Part shown: in pieces, positions 59,312 to 64,000 of the stretch
How the letters are laid out: every line of letters begins with the position of its first letter
Position numbering within the stretch: the first letter of the stretch is position 1
Source of the DNA: Lentilactobacillus fungorum
GTDB taxonomy: Bacteria; Bacillota; Bacilli; Lactobacillales; Lactobacillaceae
Assembly: GCF_016860605.1 (NCBI RefSeq)
Contig: NZ_BNJR01000007.1
Location: 124,001 to 188,000 of the forward strand
Length of the DNA stretch: 64,000 nucleotides
Reading direction: 5' to 3'
Notes under the pieces: generated by a model
The model's input: only the letters and a program-made list of their open reading frames with translations
Told to the model about the DNA's origin: nothing
Database searches by the model: none
Translations under genes and position numbers: made by a program

Positions 59312-59638
59312 GAAAAGAAACCTCTTTCTAGACTGTTCGTAAGCCCTTCCAATAGTATAACATCTGAAAATAAGTGGGTAAATAAGGAGTCAATGGCGTG
59401 CAAAATTTTCATATTGTGTACAAGATAATAATGATATGTGGCTGTGATGAAGACGATTTTTTGTTATATATTTAACATTATTTGGCTGCCGGAAGTAGCG
59501 AAAACAAATTTTGAGTTATTTGGAATTCTTAATGATTTTTACGGCTAATTATTGGTATGATAAGAGCAGATATATTGTGAAAGCGCTATGGCAATATACC
59601 AGGCATCAAATAAAACCGATAGATTGTGAGGAATTGAT
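59312..59638. other. Divergent intergenic region between the ECF operon and a small gene
   Basis: AT-rich, with a possible minus-strand -10 TATACT about 50 bases before the T gene and a plus-strand CRE-like TGAAAGCGCTATGG (59578-59591, 12 of 14 positions). I saw no B12 box, riboswitch-like stem or gene here. Confidence 0.4.
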
Positions 59639-59902
59639 ATGAACAAAATTTCTATTCGTGGCAGTTTGCAGACGAAACAAATCGTAGGTAGTTATTCAGA
59701 TGTTGAGAAGCGAATCATCGCGGACTTAGATGCCGCCCAAGAGCGTGACGGCAAAAAGCCATTTTCAAAAATTGCCGATGAGGTAGTTGTTGAACCTTAT
59801 CGTGACGGTGCCTATGCTTATCATGCGTTATTAACGGAGGCCGCCAAGATGTATGATTTGTCGCCGGAAATCCAAAAAAGTGCGAATGTGAGCGGAGAGT
59901 GA
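59639..59902 (+). CDS. Small protein of unknown function
   Basis: 87 residues, MNKISIRGSLQTKQIVGSYS, hydrophilic, with no signal peptide, a central YRDGAYAYHALLTEAAKMY helix and a mixed-charge composition. TGTGAGGAATTG gives a ribosome site before ATG 59639. I do not recognise the family. It is monocistronic, next to the CRISPR. Confidence 0.6.
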   Translation: MNKISIRGSLQTKQIVGSYSDVEKRIIADLDAAQERDGKKPFSKIADEVVVEPYRDGAYAYHALLTEAAKMYDLSPEIQKSANVSGE

Positions 59903-60137
59903 ACATAAAGCATAAAGTGATCATAGTTTGTGATAATAATTGAGAAGGTGACGGTGTGGTATCTAAAAAGCCACCGCCATCTTTTTGGTACTTAACGACG
60001 GGATAATCTTTAGTTTGGTTTATGGTGTATATTTCTGGACAAGTTCTTATTGAGAAATTGTGTTGCTTGAATTGCAACTTAATGAAAAATGGGTATCTTG
60101 ACTTTTGAGGATGGCGGTATGATAGGGATCGTTCAGT

Positions 60138-60287
60138 GTATTCCCCACGTATGTGGGGGTGATCCCAAAAATCCAGTGTTCGCCTCAGTCGAGTGACAGT
60201 ATTCCCCATGTATGTGGGGGTGATCCTGATTGAGTTTAATTTTTCGACTTTGTATCGATGTATTCACCACGTATGTGGGGGCAATTC
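60138..60287 (+). CRISPR. Orphan type I-E-like CRISPR mini-array, three repeats and two spacers
   Basis: 28-bp repeats beginning GTATTCCCCACG and ending GGGGGTGATCC lie at 60138-60165, 60199-60226 and 60260-60287. The two spacers are 33 bp each, so the period is 61 bp. The third repeat is degenerate (TATTCACC... and ending GGCAATTC), marking the distal end, so the leader should be on the left (59903-60137). The repeat family is type I-E. No cas gene is in the window. The rest of 59903-60478 holds no gene. Confidence 0.88.
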
Positions 60288-60478
60288 AAGTCAATTTACC
60301 TCTCAAGAATATTCAGTTCATATTCTTCATGTGTTAGAAAGCATCTTATTGCATGCCTCTTAACGGCAAAGTCATTTAGCTTAGCGAACATTAATAACAC
60401 GGCTTAGACTGATTGAAACTGACACTCATTAAGGCTAAAATGTGACCCATAGTCTATTCACCTAGAAGGTGTCACTTT

Positions 60479-61460
60479 ATGACCACAATCGGTTTTTGTT
60501 CACCATCAACGCCAATAACGGCGATTTCTCCCATTAGGTTTGAACGCGCACGACATTTCTTAATAAGCAAAGGATTCCGTTTAGTTGCTGGTAAGCTGAC
60601 TGGCAAGCAGGATTTTTATCGATCTGGCAGTATTCGAGAGCGTTCAGAGGAAGTTAATGATTTAATTCATGATCAGGCCGTTGATATTATCATGACAACT
60701 ATTGGTGGTACGAACACGAATGCTATTTTACCTTACGTCGATTATGACTACTTGAATCATCATCCTAAAACTTTGATTGGCTACTCAGATGCAACGGCGC
60801 TTTTACTGGCTGTTCAAACGCAAGCTCCTAAATGTCGGGTTCTTTATGGGCCGGCTTTGGTTGCTGGCTTTGGTTGCTGGCTTTGGTGAGTGGCCGCCAT
60901 TTGTAGATGAAAGTTGGCGTCGATTTGAAAAAATAATCAATGCTTCCTATGGAGATAAAGTCACCATTGAATTCCCAGCCTTTTGGGATGATGGATCACT
61001 AAACTGGAACGACTTCCAAAAGCCCAAGCAAAAGCACCCCAATCAGTGGAAATCGATTGGCTCACCAGTTCTATCAGGAAGGATAATAGGTGGGAATTTG
61101 AATACGATTTACGGTATTTTAGCTTCTAAATATTTCCCCAAATTAACCAAGAACGACTTGCTCTTTATTGAAGATGCCGAAAAGGACGCTTCAACTGTTG
61201 AAAAAAATTTTGCAATGTTAAAAGCGGCGGGGATATTTGATCAAGTCAAAGGCACTGTTTTGGGTAAACATGCCTTGTTCGATGATGAAGGTACTGGCAG
61301 ACAGCCAATTGATATTTTAGTGGAAGTATTAAATGGCCAATCTATTCCGATTATTTACGATTATGATAGCTGTCATACAGTTCCAATGATTACAACTCCA
61401 TTAGGCGCACGGACAGTAATTGATGCGGTAAATGGTACCATCACCTATACAGACTTCTAA
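60479..61460 (+). pseudogene. LD-carboxypeptidase (S66, MccF-like), frameshifted by a 13-bp tandem duplication
   Basis: The N-terminal frame (60479-60889) has FCSPSTPITAISP, GGTNTNAILPYVDYD and the nucleophile GYSDATALL, then stops after GPALVAGFGCWLW. The C-terminal frame (to 61460) resumes with VAGFGEWPPFVDESWRRFE and continues to the family end. The unit GGCTTTGGTTGCT is present at 60853-60865 and again at 60866-60878; deleting one copy restores GPALVAGFGEWPP. S66 enzymes cleave LD bonds in muropeptides or microcin C-type compounds. Probably inactive here, or phase-variable. Confidence 0.9.
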
Positions 61461-61641
61461 GAGCTAGAAATGGTATCCTACAATCGGCAAATTACTGTTA
61501 TAATTGAAGCTTCAGTTGGTTATCTTATCTATCTCAATCTTTTTATAAAAATATTGAGATTTGATTTATGGCCCCTAACCAAACCAGAAACGTATATAAT
61601 ATAATCAATGATTCTTCAATTAGAAAGTGTGTATCCTTATT

Positions 61642-63249
61642 ATGAATAAGAAAATCATGTCCGGGTCCTTCTGGCTGTCGTTTGGCAGTATCTTCTCGCG
61701 GGTGTTGGGAATTGTTTACCTGATTCCTTGGCTGTATATGATCGGGTCACCAGCTCATAAGAGCGTCGCGATGGCCTTGTTTAATGCTTCGTATAACCCA
61801 TACGCGCTCTTTATTGCGCTGGGGACGGCCGGGTTCCCATCAGCAATTGCCAGGCGGGTTGCGATTTATAATGGTGAAAATCGTTTTCTGGATTCGAAAC
61901 AGTTGGCTAAAGTGGGATCGTTTGTGATGCTGTTGTCCGGCATTCTTTGCGGTACCATTCTATGGATAATCGCGCCGATTATTGCTAAAACCAGCCCGGT
62001 CGTTTCAACCAGCAGTGCCGTGATATCAATTCGGGTATTGGTTCCAGCAATTGTCATTTTGCCATCAATGAGCAGTATTCGTGGTTGGTTTCAAGGCAAT
62101 CAAGATCTGAAGCCATACGGGGTTTCCCAACTCTGGGAACAGTTTATTCGGATTGTGTTTATTTTGGCAGCGACTTACGTTGTGATTAATGTTCTCCATA
62201 GAAGTTACATAGAAGCCGTTTATTTAAGTGTGATGGCGGCTTTTGTCGGAGCAGTTGCCAGTTACCTTTACTTGGGGATTTATTACAAACGAAAATCGGC
62301 TGACTATGCCGCTTTAGCAGCGAAAAGTAAACCTTTTGATCTAACGAGTATTAGAAAAATTTTTTTAATGATTGCGTATGAATCCATCCCGTTTGTGATT
62401 GTTGGCTCGGGGATTACGCTGAGCCAGTTGATTGACCAGTTATTTTTCAAACAAGTGATGGAGGGCGTTCAGCATTATTCTGCCGTTTACACCCAGTATA
62501 TCTATACGCTGTTTTCAGCTAATCCAACTAAAATTACGACGGTGGTTGTTTCATTGGCGTTGGCAGTTGCCGAAACGACGTTACCTTTATTGGCAAACAG
62601 TCTAGCTGCTAAGAAGGGGGATATTGGCCAACTAATTTTTCAGAATATGAACATGCTACTGTTCGCATTGTTGCCGATTGTTGCAATTTTGGGCGCACTG
62701 TCTTATGAAGTTAACGGCATCTTTTTCAGCTTTAGTTCACTTGGCGGTGACTACCTATTCTGGAATATTATTCAAAGCCTCTTTTTAGGGTTAGCGATCA
62801 ACGGACTCACTCTCTTGCAGGCCCTACATTATAGTCGAAAAGCTATGTATTACTTATTCATTGGTTTAGTGGCCAAGCTCTTATTCCAGCCACCGCTGGT
62901 TATTTTGATGCAGGGCTTTGGTGCCATTCTCTCGACAGCGATTGGGTTTGGCTTCGTTATTTTATTAAGTTACGGAGAAGTTCGTCGTGAATTCCACGTT
63001 CCGTTTGGCCGCTTGAAAGTTAACATTCTTGTGAATATTGTCTTCTTTGCGATTGTTATTGGCTTGGCATATGGTATTCATAAGTTGTATGTTCCAAACG
63101 GCTTGATTACAGCGTTTTTATTCTGCAGTGTCTTTGGATTGGTGACGCTATTGATTTACCTATTCATGGCAAACCGTACCGGTCTGTCCGCCACCGTCTT
63201 TGATCGCAAAATTGGGTATAAATATTTTAGGTATAAGCATTTCCAATAA
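61642..63249 (+). CDS. MurJ/SpoVB-like (MOP superfamily) polysaccharide or lipid II flippase
   Basis: About 535 residues and 14 helices: SGSFWLSFGSIFSRVLGIVYLIPW, GFPSAIARRVA, SIRGWFQGNQDLKPYGVSQLWEQF. These match the Gram-positive PST/MurJ-like subfamily used for export of lipid-linked precursors. ATG 61642 is taken over GTG 61627 by alignment to the family start. Monocistronic with its own terminator. Confidence 0.85.
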   Translation: MNKKIMSGSFWLSFGSIFSRVLGIVYLIPWLYMIGSPAHKSVAMALFNASYNPYALFIALGTAGFPSAIARRVAIYNGENRFLDSKQLAKVGSFVMLLSGILCGTILWIIAPIIAKTSPVVSTSSAVISIRVLVPAIVILPSMSSIRGWFQGNQDLKPYGVSQLWEQFIRIVFILAATYVVINVLHRSYIEAVYLSVMAAFVGAVASYLYLGIYYKRKSADYAALAAKSKPFDLTSIRKIFLMIAYESIPFVIVGSGITLSQLIDQLFFKQVMEGVQHYSAVYTQYIYTLFSANPTKITTVVVSLALAVAETTLPLLANSLAAKKGDIGQLIFQNMNMLLFALLPIVAILGALSYEVNGIFFSFSSLGGDYLFWNIIQSLFLGLAINGLTLLQALHYSRKAMYYLFIGLVAKLLFQPPLVILMQGFGAILSTAIGFGFVILLSYGEVRREFHVPFGRLKVNILVNIVFFAIVIGLAYGIHKLYVPNGLITAFLFCSVFGLVTLLIYLFMANRTGLSATVFDRKIGYKYFRYKHFQ

Positions 63250-63251
63250 AA

Positions 63252-63280
63252 AACTAGCAAACCAATGCTAGTTTTTTTGA
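63252..63280. terminator. Terminator AACTAGCA/TGCTAGTT
   Basis: Eight-base arms with A and T runs on either side; serves the flippase gene and the convergent small gene. Confidence 0.8.
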
Positions 63281-63288
63281 TAGCCTCA

Positions 63289-63624
63289 TTATTTAACGGG
63301 GATACTGATCCAGCCGATAGTATCAAGATAAGAAAAATGCCATACTTTATCGGTTGTCATCTCTTTAACAACCATTGACTTAGTTAGCTGATAATCCGTA
63401 TGCGATTCAAGGGTGCCCCGATAAGTGAGCGTCACCTGGTTATCGTGGCTGGTTGCTTGGAATACCGTAGTAGGACGATTACCAACGTGATAAGTTTTTG
63501 CTGGAAAAGATTCTTGTGACTGTAAAAGATATGTGGGTGGGTTTGACTTGGAGAATAACTTTGTGATATCAAATCCTGGTGATCCAATGATGCCGCTGCC
63601 AAAAACGTTACCGCCTGAATTCAT
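63289..63624 (-). CDS. Small protein of unknown function
   Basis: 111 residues from ATG 63624, 8 nt after AGGAGG; GTG 63633 overlaps that site. Glycine-rich N-terminus (SGGNVFGSGIIGSPGFDI), then a beta-rich body (TYHVGNRPTTVFQATSHDNQ, TYRGTLESHTDY). No signal peptide or membrane helix. Family not recognised. Confidence 0.6.
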   Translation of the reverse strand: MNSGGNVFGSGIIGSPGFDITKLFSKSNPPTYLLQSQESFPAKTYHVGNRPTTVFQATSHDNQVTLTYRGTLESHTDYQLTKSMVVKEMTTDKVWHFSYLDTIGWISIPVK

Positions 63625-63639
63625 TGCTGGCACCTCCTA

Positions 63640-63740
63640 AAAGTAGTGAGCCAAAGCGGCTAGAAAAAACTAAGTAGGCTAAACCGTCTAAGCTTGTCGG
63701 CGTTTAAGTCTGCTTAGTCGGAAATTCTAAATTTATAGTC
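63640..63740 (+). repeat. Decayed hairpin element
   Basis: Begins AGTGAGCCAAAGCGGCTAGAA like the other copies, but the inner stems and the GCTGTCCTAA end are lost. Confidence 0.5.
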
Positions 63741-63836
63741 AATTAAATTTAGTTGTAAGTTACGCCGGAAGTATCATTTTGTACTCAAATTCAGTTTAAT
63801 GATTACCAAGCAAGCGTCAAGCAAGTTGGCTTAAAA

Positions 63837-63870
63837 AAACGTCATCCTTCAAGTTGAAGAATGGCGTTTT
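63837..63870 (-). terminator. Terminator of the right-edge gene
   Basis: AAAACGTCATCCTTCAA pairs with TTGAAGAATGGCGTTTT (two mismatches/wobbles); on the minus strand a T7 run follows. Confidence 0.75.
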
Positions 63871-63903
63871 AGCCTTCCAAGCGTTATTGATAAATCCGAT
63901 CCA

Positions 63904-64000
63904 TCATTGATCTGCGTAATGAAATGCACCCTTTACTAGCTTAGATGTTTGAACCCAACCATGACCCTTTACATAGTAGAAGGTGTGGTTCTTCTTAGTT
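63904..64000 (-). CDS. C-terminal end of a probable surface protein, SLAP-like
   Basis: Only the last about 31 residues are in the window: KKNHTFYYVKGHGWVQTSKL, then VKGAFHYADQ. This looks like the SLAP/SH3-like repeats of lactobacillus surface-layer-associated proteins (repeated YxV..NGWV pattern). The call is tentative because so little is visible. Confidence 0.4.
   Translation of the reverse strand, partial: TKKNHTFYYVKGHGWVQTSKLVKGAFHYADQ

Noticed and set aside
59578-59591. CRE-like TGAAAGCGCTATGG before the small gene at 59639
   Set aside because: Two mismatches at the conserved end; kept only as a note in the intergenic entry.

Overview
The window reads as a chromosomal segment of a lactobacillus (Lactobacillaceae, Lactobacillus sensu lato). 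Support for this: moderate G+C, strong AGGAGG-type ribosome sites, a pocR/pdu order like that known from Limosilactobacillus reuteri, a MalR/CcpA-type maltose locus with GH65 maltose phosphorylase, ECF transporters and type I-E CRISPR repeats. I do not assign a species. No rRNA, tRNA, transposase or phage genes were seen.

Layout. 1-12 kb: partial zinc alcohol dehydrogenase, ROK sugar kinase, MFS sugar transporter plus maltose phosphorylase behind a palindromic operator, an SDR, a secreted S53 acid peptidase, a glutathionyl-hydroquinone reductase and a large membrane protein. 12-25 kb: accessory metabolism and regulation (GST, ArsR, HxlR, oxidoreductases, MazG, MazEF, HIT, T-box-controlled OppA, M20 peptidase, tandem GNATs, XRE and Rgg-like regulators). 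25-31.5 kb: a second S53 peptidase, then a poly-N-acetylglucosamine locus with a dispersin-like GH20 lipoprotein, IcaA/PgaC-type synthase, IcaD/PgaD-type partner and IcaB-type deacetylase. 31.7-34.4 kb: cobamide salvage genes cblT-cblS-cobS-cobC. 34.7-53.4 kb: pduF, divergent pocR, and a complete propanediol/glycerol microcompartment operon, pduABCDEGHKJLMNO(O')PQWU, followed by an old-yellow-enzyme reductase and a tyrosine phosphatase. 53.5-59.3 kb, opposite strand: ECF T, A and S components, a secreted alpha/alpha-toroid protein, a wall-spanning DUF4430 protein and pduV. 59.6-64 kb: a small unknown gene, an orphan three-repeat CRISPR, a frameshifted LD-carboxypeptidase, a MurJ/SpoVB-like flippase, a small unknown gene and the end of a surface protein.

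How it fits together. The PduCDE diol dehydratase needs adenosylcobalamin. The window has no de novo corrin genes but encodes uptake and finishing steps. A split transcobalamin-like pair (alpha toroid plus DUF4430 beta domain) sits with a complete dedicated ECF transporter. CblT/CblS/CobS/CobC supply and attach alpha-ribazole, PduO adenosylates, and PduG/H reactivate the enzyme. The pocR regulator appears to carry its own C-terminal DUF4430 domain, suggesting that the same fold is used outside the cell to catch B12 and inside to sense a corrinoid. I regard this combination as the most notable system here.

A second notable feature is a dispersed family of about 120-bp hairpin elements, roughly 13 full copies plus fragments. 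Their inner stems covary between copies around a conserved loop, and they often abut stop codons or ribosome sites. One lies inside the pdu operon between pduK and pduJ.
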